From NCBI GenBank assembly GCA_036971475.1, contig JBAIZL010000002.1, positions 14,138,868 through 14,202,867 of the forward strand: a stretch of 64,000 nt of DNA, in the 5' to 3' direction. This document shows positions 25,904-38,590 of this stretch, piece by piece. Source of the stretch: Prosapia bicincta (taxonomy: Eukaryota > Arthropoda > Insecta > Hemiptera > Cercopidae). The notes under the pieces were generated by a model that was not told where the DNA came from, made no database searches, and saw only the letters and a list, made by a program, of their open reading frames with translations. Numbering within the stretch: the first letter of the stretch is position 1; each line of letters starts with the position of its first letter. The translations under genes and the position numbers were made by a program.

Positions 25904-28380
25904 AAAGACTATCTATGTCGTTGCTAAGGACTATCTATGTCGTTACGAAGGACTATCTATGTCGTTACTAAGGAATATCTATGTCGTTACTAAGGACTAT
26001 CTATGTCGTTGCTAAGGATTATCTATGTCGTTACTAAGGACTATCTATGTCGTTGCTAAGGACTATCTATGTCGTTGCTAAGGACTATCTATGTCGTTAC
26101 TAAGGACTATCTATGTCGTTGCTAAGGACTATCTATGTCGTTACTAAGGACTATCTATGTCGTTTCTAAGGACTATCTATGCCGTTACTAAGGACTATCT
26201 ATGTCGTTGCTAAGGTCTATTTTTGTCGTTGCTAAGGACTATCTATGCCGTTACTAAGGACTATCGATGACGTTACTAAGGACTTTCTCTGTCGTTACTA
26301 AAGACTATCTATGTCGTTGCTAAGGACTATCTATGTCGTTACTAAGGACTATCTATGTCGTTGCTAAGGACTATCTATGTCGTTACTAAGGACTATCTAT
26401 GTCGTTGCTAAGGACTAACTATGTCGTTGCTAAGGACTATCTATGTAGTTGTTAAGGACTATCTATGTCGTTGCTAAGGACTATCTATGTCGTTACTAAG
26501 GACTATCTATGTCGTTACTAAGGACTATCTATGTCGTTGCTAAGGACTATCTATGTCGTTGCTAAGGACTATCTATGTCGTTGCTAAGTACTATCTGTGT
26601 CGTTGCTAAGGACTATCTATGTCGTTACTCAGGACTATCTATGTCGTTACTAATGACTATCTATGTCGTTGCTAAGGACTATCTATGTCGTTGCTAAGGA
26701 CTATCTATGTCGTTACTAAGGACTATCTATGTCGTTGCTAAGGACTATCTATGTCGTTACTAAGGACTATCTATGTCGTTGCTAAGGACTATCTATGTCG
26801 TTACTAAAGACTATCTATGTCGTTGCTAAGGACTATCTATGTCGTTACTAAGGACTATCTATGTCGTTGCTAAGGACTATCTATGTCGTTGCTAAGGACT
26901 ATCTATGTCGATGCTAAGGACTATCTATGTCGTTACTAAAGACTATCTATGTCGTTACTAAAGACTATCTATGTCGTTGCTAAGGACTATCTATGTCGTT
27001 ACTAAGGACTATCTATGTCGTTGCTAAGGACTATCTATGTCGTTGCTAAGGACTATCTATGTCGATGCAAAGGACTATCTATGTCGTTACTAAAGACTAT
27101 CTATATCGTTGCTAAGGACTATCTATGTCGTTACTAAGGACTATCTATGTCGTTGCTAAGGACTATTTATGTCGTTGCTAAGGACTATCTATGTCGTTGC
27201 TAAGGTTTATCTATGTCGTTGCTAAGGATTATCTATGTCGTTACTAAGGACTATCTATGTCGTTGCTAAGGACTATCTATGTCGTTACTAAGGACTATCT
27301 ATGTCGTTGCTAAGGACTATCTATGTCGTTACTAAGGACTATCTATGTCGTTGCTAAGGACTATCTATGTCGTTACTAAGGACGATCTATGTCGTTACTA
27401 AGGACTATCGATGTCGTTACTAAGGACTATCTATGTCGTTGCTAAGGACTATCTATGTCGTTACTAAGGACTATCTATGTCGTTGCTAAGGACTATCTAT
27501 GTCTTTGCTAAGGACTATCTATGTCGTTGCTAAGGACTATCTATGTCGTTGATAAGGACTATCTATGTCGTTGCTAAGGACTATCTATGTCGTTACTAAG
27601 GACTATCTATTTCGTTACTAAGAACTATCTATGTCGTTGGTAAGGACTATCTATGTCGTTACTAAAGACTATCTATGTCGTTGCTAAGGAATATCCATGT
27701 CGTTACTAAGAACTATCTATGTCGTTACTAAGGTCTATCGATGTCGTTACTAAGGACTTTATCTGGCGTTACTAAGGACTATTTATGTCGTAAATATGGA
27801 CTATCAATGTCGTTACTAAGGACTATCTATGTCGTTACTAAGGACTATCTATGTCGATACTAAGGACTTTCTCTGGCGTTACTGAGGAATATCTATGTCG
27901 TTTCTAAGAACTATCTATGCCGTTACTAAGGACTATCGATGACGTTACTAAGGACGATCTATGTCGTTTCAAAGGACTATCGATGTCGTTACTAAGGACT
28001 TTCTCTGTCGTTACTAAAGACTATCTATGTCGTTGCTAAGGACTATCTATGTCGTTACTAAGGACTATCAATGCGTTTCTAAGGACTATCTATGTCGTTA
28101 CTAAGGACTATCTACGTCGTTGCTAAGGACTATCTATGTCGTTACTAAGGACTATCTATGTCGTTACTAAGGACTATCTATGTCGTTGCTAAGGACTATC
28201 TATGTCGTTACTAAGGACTATCTATGTCGTTGCTAAGGACTATCTATGTCGTTACTAAGGACAATCTATGTCGTTGCTAAGGACTATCTATGTCGTTACT
28301 AAAGACTATCTATGTCGTTGCTAAGGACTATCTATGTCGTTACTAAAGACTATCTATGTCGTTGCTAAGGACTATCTATG
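25904..28380 (+). repeat. A/G dimer array with a partial M fragment
   Basis: Counterpart of 17441-19998 minus 44 bp: GTAGTTGTTAAGG near 26445, ACTCAGGAC near 26628, and the partial M fragment at about 27690-28010 with GTAAATATGG. The 1-bp deletion CAATGCGTTTC recurs near 28072. Confidence 0.88.
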
Positions 28381-29176
28381 CCGTTACTAAGGACTACCGA
28401 TGACGTTACTAAGGACTTTCTCTGTCGTTACTAAAGACTATCTATGTCGTTGCTATGGGCTATCAATGTCGTTACTAAGGACTATCTATGTCGTTATTAA
28501 GGACAATCGATATCGTTACTGAAGTATATCGATGTCGTTACTAAGGACTTTCTCTGGCGTTACTAAGGAATATCTATATCTTTACTAAGGAATATCTTTT
28601 TCGATACGAAGTTATATTATTTGGCGTTACTAAGGACTAACTATGTCGTTACTAAGGACTATCTATGTCGTTACTATGGGCTTTCTCTGGCGTTACTAAG
28701 GAATATCCATGTCGTTACTAAGAACTATCTATGTCGTTACTAAGGACTATCGATGTCGTTACTAAGGACTTTATCTAGCGTTACTAAGGACTATTTATGT
28801 CGTAACTATGGACTATCAATGTCGTTACTAAGGACTATCTATGTCGTTACTAAGGCCAATCTATGTCGATACTAAGGACTTTCTCTGGCGTTACTGAGGA
28901 CTATCAATGTCGTTACTAAGGACTATCTATGTCGTTACTAAGGACTATCTATGTCGTTACTAAGGCCTATCTATGTCGATACTAAGGACTTTCTCTGGCG
29001 TTACTAAGGACATTCTCTGGCGTTACTGAGGAATATCTATGTCGTTTCTAAGAACTATCTGTGCCGTTACTAAGGACTATCGATGACGTTACTAAGGACT
29101 TTCTCTGGCGTTACTAAGGACGATCTATGTCGTTACAAAGGACTATCGATGTCGTTACTAAGGACTTTCTCTGTCG
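28381..29176 (+). repeat. Module M, copy 10 (distal lineage, internally duplicated)
   Basis: GGACAATCG is at 28501. It carries variants absent from copies 1-9: CGATACGAAGTTATATTA, TATATCTTTACTAAGG and TTATCTAGCG. Near 28899 the ACTGAGG monomer is joined to CTATCAATG, so a run of monomers is repeated inside the module, which looks like unequal exchange within M. Confidence 0.85.
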
Positions 29177-29813
29177 TTACTAAAGACTATCTATGTCGTT
29201 GCTAAGGACTATCTATGTCGTTTCTAAGAACTATCTATGCCGTTACTAAGGACTATCTATGTCGTTATTAAGGACAATCGATATCGTTACTGAAGTTTAT
29301 CGATGTCGTTACTAAGGACTTTCTCTGGCGTTACTAAGGAATATCTATATCGTTACTAAGGAATATCTTTTTCGATACGAAGGATATTATTTGGCGTTAC
29401 TAAGGACTAACTATGTCGTTACTAAGGACTATCTATGTCGTTACTAAGGCCAATCTATGTCGATACTAAGAACTATCTATGTCGTTACTAAGGACTATCA
29501 ATGTCGTTACTAAGGACTATCTATGTCGTTACTAAGGACTATCTATGTCGTTACTAAGGCCTATCTATGTCGATACTAAGGACTTTCTCTGGCGTTACTA
29601 AGGACATTCTCTGGCGTTACTGAGGAATATCTATGTCGTTTCTAAGAACTATCTGTGCCGTTACTAAGGACTATCGATGACGTTACTAAGGACTTTCTCT
29701 GGCGTTACTAAGGACGATCTATGTCGTTACAAAGGACTATCGATGTCGTTACTAAGGACTTTCTCTGTCGTTACTAAAGACTATCTATGTCGTTGCTAAG
29801 GACTATCTATGTC
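29177..29813 (+). repeat. Module M, copy 11 (in a 594-bp tandem pair)
   Basis: GGACAATCG is at 29272. Starts at GTTTCTAAGAAC and CTATGCCG and then goes straight to GTTATTAAGG, so the usual intervening monomers are deleted. The linked variant CTATCTGTGCCG is at 29051 and again at 29645, exactly 594 bp (27 monomers) apart; the block of about 28.9-29.5 kb is repeated at 29.5-30.1 kb. Confidence 0.85.
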
Positions 29814-30430
29814 GTTTCTAAGAACTATCTATGCCGTTACTAAGGACTATCTATGTCGTTATTAAGGACAATCGATATCGTTACTGAAGTTTATCGATGT
29901 CGTTACTAAGGACTTTCTCTGGCGTTACTAAGGAATATCTATATCGTTACTAAGGAATATCTTTTTCGATACGAAGGATATTATTTGGCGTTACTAAGGA
30001 CTAACTATGTCGTTACTAAGGACTATCTATGTCGTTACTAAGGGCTTTCTCTGGCGTTACTAAGGAATATCCATGTCGTTACTAAGAACTATCTATGTCG
30101 TTACTAAGGACTATCGATGTCGTTACTAAGGACTTTATCTGGCGTTACTAAGGTCTATTTATGTCGTAACTATGGACTATCAATGTCGTTACTAAGGACT
30201 ATCTATGTCGTTACTAAGGCCTATCTATGTCGATACTAAGGACTTTCTCTGACATTACTAAGGACTATCTCTGGCGTTACTGAGGAATATCTATGTCGTT
30301 TCTAAGAACTATCTATGCCGTTACTAAGGACTATCGATGACGTTACTAAGGACTTTCTCTGGCGTTACTAACGACGATCTATGTCGTTACAAAGGACTAT
30401 CGATGTCTTTACTAATTACTTTCTCTGTCG
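29814..30430 (+). repeat. Module M, copy 12
   Basis: GGACAATCG is at 29866, 594 bp after copy 11 and with the same deletion. It then continues as a fuller module through TTATCTGG, GTAACTATGG, GTTTCTAAGAAC, GTTACAAAGG and GTCTTTACTAATTAC, the last shared with copies 6 and 9. It has CGAAGGATATT, so it belongs to the proximal lineage. Confidence 0.85.
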
Positions 30431-32429
30431 TTACTAAAAACTATCTATGTCGTTGCTAAGGACTATCTATGTCGTTACGAAGGACTATCTATGTCGTTAC
30501 TAAGGACTATCTATGTCGTTACTAAGGACTATCTATGTCGTTGCTAAGGATTATCTATGTCGTTACTAAGGACTATCTATGTCGTTGCTAAGGACTATCT
30601 ATGTCGTTGCTAAGGACTATCTATGTCGTTACTAAGGACTATCTATGTCGTTGCTAAGGACTATCTATGTCGTTACTAAGGACTATCTATGTCGTTTCTA
30701 AGGACTATCTATGCCGTTACTAAGGACTATCGATGACGTTACTAAGGACTTTCTCTGTCGTTACTAAAGACTATCTATGTCGTTGCTAAGGACTATCTAT
30801 GTCGTTACTAAGGACTATCTATGTCGTTGCTAAGGACTATCTATGTCGTTACTAAGGACTATCTATGTCGTTGCTAAGGACTAACTATGTCGTTGCTAAG
30901 GACTATCTATGTAGTTGTTAAGGACTATCTATGTCGTTGCTAAGGACTATCTATGTCGTTACTAAGGACTATCTATGTCGTTACTAAGGACTATCTATGT
31001 CGTTACTAAGGACTATCTATGTCGTTGCTAAGGACTATCTATGTCGTTACTAAAGACTATCTATGTCGTTGCTAAGGACTATCTATGTCGTTACTAAGGA
31101 CTATCTATGTCGTTGCTAAGGACTATCTATGTCGTTGCTAAGGACTATCTATGTCGATGCTAAGGACTATCTATGTCGTTACTAAAGACTATCTATGTCG
31201 TTACTAAAGACTATCTATGTCGTTGCTAAGGACTATCTATGTCGTTGCTAAGGACTATCTATGTCGTTACTAAGGACTATCTATGTCGTTGCTAAGGACT
31301 ATCTATGTCGATGCTAAGGACTATCTATGTCGTTACTAAAGACTATCTATGTCGTTGCTAAGGACTATCTATGTCGTTACTAAGGACTATCTATGTCGTT
31401 GCTAAGGACTATTTATGTCGTTGCTAAGGACTATCTATGTCGTTACTAAAGACTATCTATGTCGTTGCTAAGGACTATCTATGTCGTTGCTAAGGTTTAT
31501 CTATGTCGTTGCTAAGGATTATCTATGTCGTTACTAAGGACTATCTATGTCGTTGCTAAGGACTATCTATGTCGTTACTAAGGACTATCTATGTCGTTAC
31601 TAAGGACGATCTATGTCGTTACTAAGGACTATCGATGTCGTTACTAAGGACTATCTATGTCGTTGCTAAGGACTATCTATGTCGTTACTAAGGACTATCT
31701 ATGTCGTTGCTAAGGACTATCTATGTCTTTGCTAAGGACTATCTATGTCGTTGCTAAGGACTATCTATGTCGTTGATAAGGACTATCTATGACGTTGCTA
31801 AGGACTATCTATGTCGTTACTAAGGACTATGTATTTCGTTACTAAGAACTATCTATGTCGTTGGTAAGGACTATCTATGTCGTTACTAAGGACTATCTAT
31901 GTCGATACTAAGGACTTTCTCTGGCGTTACTGAGGAATATCTATGTCGTTTCTAAGAACTATCTATGCCGTTACTAAGGACTTTCGATGACGTTACTAAG
32001 GACGATCTATGTCGTTTCAGAGGACTATCTATGTCGTTACTAAGGACTTTCTCTGTCGTTACTAAAGACTATCTATGTCGTTCCTAAGGACTATCTATGT
32101 CGTTACTAAGGACTATCAATGGCGTTTCTAAGGACTATCTATGTCGTTACTAAGGACTATCTACGTCGTTGCTAAGGACTATCTATGTCGTTACTAAGGA
32201 CTATCTATGTCGTTACTAAGGACTATCTATGTCGTTGCTAAGGACTATCTATGTCGTTACTAAGGACTATCTATGTCGTTGCTAAGGACTATCTATGTCG
32301 TTACTAAGGACTATCTATGTCGTTGCTAAGGACTATCTATGTCGTTACTAAAGACTATCTATGTCGTTGCTAAGGACTATCTATGTCGTTACTAAAGACT
32401 ATCTATGTCGTTGCTAAGGACTATCTATG
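30431..32429 (+). repeat. A/G dimer array with a short partial M fragment
   Basis: Homogenised dimers with GTAGTTGTTAAGG near 30911 and a partial M fragment at about 31901-32060 (GATACTAAGG, ACTGAGG, GTTTCTAAGAAC, GTTTCAGAGG). From about 31420 onward it matches a segment displaced by 14,280 bp. Confidence 0.87.
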
Positions 32430-33690
32430 CCGTTACTGAGGACTACCGATGACGTTACTAAGGACTTTCTCTGTCGTTACTAAAGACTATCTATGTCGTT
32501 GCTATGGGCTATCAATGTCGTTACTAAGGACCATCTATGTCGTTATTAAGGACAATCGATATCGTTACTGAAGTTTATCGATGTCGTTACTAAGGACTTT
32601 CTCTGGCGTTACTAAGGAATATCTATATCTTTACTAAGGAATATCTTTTTCCATACGAAGTTATATTATTTGGCGTTACTAAGGACTAACTATGTCGTTA
32701 CTAAGGACTATCTATGTCGTTACTATGGGCTTTCTCTGGCGTTACTAAGGAATATCCATGTCGTTACTAAGAACTATCTATGTCGTTACTAAGGACTATC
32801 GATGTCGTTACTAAGGACTTTATCTGGCGTTACTAAGGACTATTTATGTCGTAACTATGGACTATCAATGTCGTTACTAAGGACTATCTATGTCGTTACT
32901 AAGGCCTATCTATGTCGATACTAAGGACTTTCTCTGGCGTTACTAAGGACTTTCTCTGGCGTTACTGAGGAATATCTATGTCGTTTCTAAGAACTATCTA
33001 TGCCGTTACTAAGGACTATCGATGACGTTACTAAGGACTTTCTCTGGCGTTACTAAGGACGATCTATGTCGTTACAAAGGACTATCGATGTCGTTACTAA
33101 GGACTTTCTCTGTCGTTACTAAAGACTATCTATGTCGTTGCTAAGGACTATCTATGTCGTTACGAAGGACTATCTATGTCGTTACTAAGGACTATCTATG
33201 TCGTTACTAAGGACTTTCTCTGTCGTTACTAAAGACTATCTATGTCGTTGCTAAGGACTATCTATGTCGTTACTAAGGACTATCTATGTCGTTGCTAAGG
33301 ACTATCTATGTCGTTACTAAGGACTATCTATGTCGTTGCTAAGGACTATCTATGTCGTTGCTAAAGACTATCTATGTAGTTGTTAAGGACTATCTATGTC
33401 GTTGCTAAGGACTATCTATGTCGTTACTAAGGACTATCTATGTCGTTACTAAGGACTATCTATGTCGTTGCTAAGGACTATCTATGTCGTTGCTAAGTAC
33501 TATCTATGTCGTTGCTAAGGACTATCTATGTCGTTACTAAGGACTATATATGTCAATACTAATGACTATCTATGTCGTTGCTAAGGACTATCTATGTCGT
33601 TGCTAAGGACTATCTATGTCGTTACTAAGGACTATCTATGTCGTTGCTAAGGACTATCTATGTCGTTACTAAGGACTATCTATGTCGTTG
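31420..33690 (+). repeat. 2.3-kb displaced duplication, copy a
   Basis: Matches about 45700-47970 at a constant offset of 14,280 bp, including private marks CCATACGAAG (near 32651), CAATGGCGTTTC (32117), GTTACTGAGGACTACCG (near 32435) and GGACCATCTATG (near 32529). The match breaks near 33690, where one copy continues with GTTGCTAAGGACTTTC and the other with GTTACTAAGGAC. Confidence 0.88.
32430..33118 (+). repeat. Module M, copy 13 (CCATACGAAG sublineage)
   Basis: GGACAATCG is at 32550. It has CCATACGAAGTTATATTA and TATATCTTTACTAAGG but TTATCTGG rather than TTATCTAG, making a sublineage shared only with copy 15. It is otherwise full length on its right side. Confidence 0.86.
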
Positions 33691-33904
33691 CTAAGGACTT
33701 TCTATGTCGTTACTAAAGACTATCTATGTCGTTGCTGAGGACTATCTATGTCGTTACTAAGGACTATCTATGTCGTTACTAAAGACTATCTATGTCGTTA
33801 CTAAAGACTATCTATGTCGTTGCTAAGGACTTTCTATGTCGTTACTAAAGACTATCTATGTCGTTACTAAGGACTATCTATGTCGTTACTAAGGACTTTC
33901 TCTG
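33119..33904 (+). repeat. A/G dimer array
   Basis: Alternating monomers with GTAGTTGTTAAGG near 33377 and GTCAATACTAATGAC near 33553. After about 33690 A-type monomers occur in runs instead of alternating. Only satellite is seen. Confidence 0.87.
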
Positions 33905-36900
33905 GCGTTGCTAAGGACTATCTATGTCGTTACTAAGGACTATCTATGTCGTTACTAAGGACTATCTATGTCGTTACTAAAGACTATCTATGTCGTTACT
34001 AAAGACTATCTATGTCGTTGCTAAGGACTATCTATGTCGTTACTAAGGACTATCTATGTCGTTACTAAGGACTATCTATGTCGTTACTAAAGACTATCTA
34101 TGTCGTTACTAAAGACTATCTATGTCGTTGCTAAGGACTATCTATGTCGTTGCTAAGGACTATCTATGTCGTTACTAAGGACTTTCTCTGTCGTTACTAA
34201 AGACAATCTATGTCGTTGCTAAGGACTATCTATGTCGTTGCTAAGGACTATCTACGTCGTTGCTAAGGTTTATCTATGTCGTTGCTAAGGACTATCTATG
34301 TCGTTACTAAGGACTATCTATGTCGTTGCTAAGGACTATCTATGTCGTTGCTAAGGACTATCTATGTCGTTACTAAGGACTATCTATGTCGTTTCTAAGG
34401 ACTATCTATGCCGTTACTAAGGACTATCTATGTCGTTGCTAAGGACTATCTATGTCGTTGCTAAGGACTATCTATGCCGTTACTAAGGACTATTGATGAC
34501 GTTACTAAGGACTTTCTCTGTCGTTACTAAAGACTATCTATGTCGTTGCTAAGGACTATCTATGTCGTTACTAAGGACTATCTATGTCGTTGCTAAGGAC
34601 TGTCTATGTCGTTACTAAACACTATCTATGTCGTTGCTAAGGACTATCTATGTCGTTGCTAAGGACTATCTATGTCGTTACTAAGGACTATCTATGTCGT
34701 TGCTAAGGACTATCTATGTCGTTACTAAGGACTATCTATGTCGTTTCTAAGGACTATCTATGCCGTTACTAAGGACTATCTATGTCGTTGCTAAGGACTA
34801 TCTATGTAGTTGTTAAGGACTATCTATGTCGTTTCTAAGGACGATCTATGTCGTTACTAAGGACTATCTATGTCGTTGCTAAGGACTATCTATGTCGTTG
34901 CTAAGTACTATCTATGTCGTTGCTAAGGACTATCTATGTCGTTACTCAGGACTATCTATGTCGTTACTAATGACTATCTATGTCGTTGCTAAGGACTATC
35001 GATGTCGTTGCTAAGGACTCTCTATGTCGTTACTAAGGACTATCTATATCGTTGCTAAGGACTATCTATGTCGTTACTAAGGACTATCTATGTCGTTGCT
35101 AAGGACTATCTATGTCGTTACTAAAGACTATCTATGTCGTTGCTAAGGACTATCTATGTCGTTACTAAGGACTATCTATGTCGTTGCTAAGGACTATCTA
35201 CGTCGTTGCTAAGGACTATCTATGTCGATGCTAAGGACTATCTATGTCGTTACTAAAGACTATCTATGTCGTTGCTAAGGACTATCTATGTCGATGCTAA
35301 GGACTATCTATGTCGTTGCTAGGGACTATCTATGTCTTTACTAAGGACGATCTATGTCGTTACTAAGGACTATCGATGTCGTTACTAAGGACTTTCTTTG
35401 TCGTTACTAAAGACTATCTATGTCGTTGCTAAGGACTATCTATGTCGTTGCTAAGGTTTATCTATGTCGTTGCTAAGGACTATCTATGTCGTTACTAAGG
35501 ACTATCTATGTCGTTGCTAAGGACTATCTATGTCGTTACTAAGGACTATCTATGTCGTTGCTAAGGACTATCTATGTCGTTTCTAAGGTCTATCTATGTC
35601 GTTGCTAAGGACTATCTATGTCGTTACTAAACACTATCTATGTCTATGCTAAGGACTATCTATGTCGTTGCTAAGGACTATCTATGTCGTTACTAAGGAC
35701 TATCTATGTCGTTGCTAAGGACTATCTATGTCGTTACTAAGGACTATCTATGTCGTTTCTAAGGACTATCTATGCCGTTACTAAGGACTATCTATGTCGT
35801 TGCTAAGGACTATCGATGACGTTACTAAGGACTTTCTCTGTCGTTACTAAAGGCTATCTATGTCGTTGCTAAGGAATATCAATGTCGTTACTAAGGACTA
35901 TCTATGTCGTTGCTAAGGACTGTCTATGTCGTTACTAAGGACTATCTATGTCGTTGCTAAGGACTATCTATGTAGATGTTAAGGACTATCTATGTCGTTG
36001 CTAAGGACTATCTATGTCGTTACTAAGGACTATCTATGTCGTTACTAAGGACTATCTATGTCGTTGCTAAGGACTATCTATGTCGTTGCTAAGTACTATC
36101 TATGTCGTTGCTAAGGACTATCTATGTCGTTACTCAGGACTATCTATGTCGTTACTAATGACTATCTATGTCGTTGCTAAGGACTATCTATGTCGTTGCT
36201 AAGGACTCTCTATGTCGTTACTAAGGACTATCTATGTCGTTGCTAAGGACTATCTATGTCGTTACTAAGGACTATCTATGTCGTTGCTAAGGACTATCTA
36301 TGTCGTTACTAAAGACTATCTCTGTCGTTGCTAAAGACTATCTATGTCTTTACTAAGGACTATCTATGTCGTTGCTAAGGACTATCTATGTCGTTGCTAA
36401 GGACTATCTATGTCGATGCTAAGGACTATCTATGTCGTTACTAAAGACTATCTATGTCGTTGCTAAGGACTATCTATGTCGTTACTAAGGACTATCTATG
36501 TCGTTGCAAAGGACTATTTATGTCGTTGCTAAGGAATATCTATGTCGTTACTAAAGACTATCTATGTCGTTGCTAAGGACTATCTATGTCGTTGCTAAGG
36601 TTTATCTATGTCGTTGCTAAGGACTATCTATGTCGTTACTAATTACTATCTATGTCGTTGCTAAGGACTATCTATGTCGTTACTAAGGACTATCTATGTC
36701 GTTACTAAGGACTATCTATGTCGTTGCTAAGGACTATCTATGTCGTTACTAAAGACTATCTATGTCGTTTCTAAGGACTATCTATGCCGTTACTAAGGAC
36801 TATCTATGTCGTTGCTAAGGACTATCTATGTCGTTACTAAGGACTATCTATGTCGTTGCTAAGGACTATCTATGTCGTTACTAAGGACTATCTATGTCGT

Positions 36901-38590
36901 TGCTAAGGACTATCTATGTCGTTACTAAGGACGATCTATGTCGTTACTAAGGACTATCGATGTCGTTACTAAGGACTATCTATGTCGTTGCTAAGGACTA
37001 TCTATGTCGTTACTAAGGACTATCTATGTCGTTGCTAAAGACTATCTATGTCTTTGCTAAGGACTATCTATGTCGTTGCTAAGGACTATCTATGTCGTTG
37101 TTAAGGACTATGTATGTCGTTGCTAAGGACTATCTATGTCGTTACTAAGGACTATCTATGTCGTTACTAAGAACTATCTATGTTGTTGGTAAGGACTATC
37201 TATGTCGTTGCTAAGTACTATCTATTACGTTGCTAAGGACTATCTATGTCGTTACTCAGGACTATCTATGTCGTTACTAATGACTATCTATGTCGTTGCT
37301 AAGGACTATCTATGTCGTTGCTAAGGACTCTCTATGTCGTTACTAAGGACTATCTATGTCGTTGCTAAGGACTATCTATGTCGTTACTAAGGACTATCTA
37401 TGTCGTTGCTAAGGACTATCTATGTCGTTACTAAAGACTATCTATGTCGTTGCTAAGGACTATCTATGTCGTTACTCAGGACTATCTATGTCGTTACTAA
37501 TGACTACCTATGTCGTTGCTAAGGACTATCTATGTCGTTGCTAAATACTCTCTATGTCGTTACTAAGGACTATCTATGTCGTTGCTAAGGACTATCTATG
37601 TCGTTACTAAGGACTATCTATGTCGTTGCTAAGGACTATCTATGTCGTTACTAAAGACTATCTATGTCGTTACTAAGGACTATCTATGTCGTTGCTAAGG
37701 ACTATCTATGTCGTTGCTAAGGACTACCTATGTCGATGCTAAGGACTATCTATGTCGTTACTAAAGACTATCTATGTCGTTGCTAAGGACTATCTATGTC
37801 GATGCTAAGGACTATCTATGTCGTTGCTAAGGACTATCTATGTCTTTACTAAGGACGATCTGTGTCGTTACTAAGGACTATCGATGTCGTTACTAAGGAC
37901 TTTCTCTGTCGTTACTAAAGACTATCTATGTCGTTGCTAAGGACTATCTATGTCGTTGCTAAGGTTTATCTATGTCGTTGCTAAGGACTATCTATGTCGT
38001 TACTAAGGACTATCTATGTCGTTGCTAAGGACTATCTATGTCGTTACTAAGGACTATCCATGTGGTTGCTAAGGACTATCTATGTCGTTACTAAGGTCTA
38101 TCTATGTCGTTGCTAAGGACTATCTATGTCGTTACTAAACACTATCTATGTCGTTGCTAAGGACTATCTATGTCGTTGCTAAGGACTATCTATGTCGTTA
38201 CTAAATACTATCTATGTCGTTGCTAAGGACTATCTATGTCGTTACTAAGGACTATCTATGTCGTTTCTAAGGACTATCTATGCCGTTACTAAGGACTATC
38301 TATGTCGTTGCTAAGGACTATCGATGACGTTACGAAGGACTTTCTCTGTCGTTACTAAAGACTATCTATGTCGTTGCTAAGGAATATCTATGTCGTTACT
38401 AAGGACTATCTATGTCGTTGCTAAGGACTGTCTATGTCGTTACTAAGGACTATCTATGTCGTTACTAAGGACTATCTATGTCGTTGCTAAAGACTATCTA
38501 TGTCGTTGCTAAGTACTATCTATGTCGTTGCTAAGGACTATCTATGTCGTTACTCAGGACTATCTATGTCGTTACTAATGACTATCTATG
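33905..38590 (+). repeat. S superunit, copy 1 (4686-bp tandem duplication)
   Basis: Offset to the next copy is 4686 bp, exactly 213 monomers: GTAGTTGTT at 34805 and 39491, GTAGATGTT at 35971 and 40657, ACTCAGG at 34944 and 39630. Inside, ACTCAGG recurs at 34944, 36132, 37254, 37474 and 38552 (spacings 1188, 1122, 220 and 1078 bp, all multiples of 22), which exposes a nested unit of about 1.1-1.2 kb. Confidence 0.9.

Larger units (their letters stand above)
19999..28400 (+). repeat. 8.4-kb superunit, copy II (D3 + M7-M9 + dimers)
   Basis: Near-identical tandem copy of 11381-19998, shorter by 7 + 2 monomers and 1 bp. Because the copies differ by whole-monomer deletions and scattered substitutions, including private changes in each, it is unlikely to be an assembly echo. 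The copy ends near 28400, where block D does not follow; the array enters module M copy 10 at CTACCGATGACG. Confidence 0.92.
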
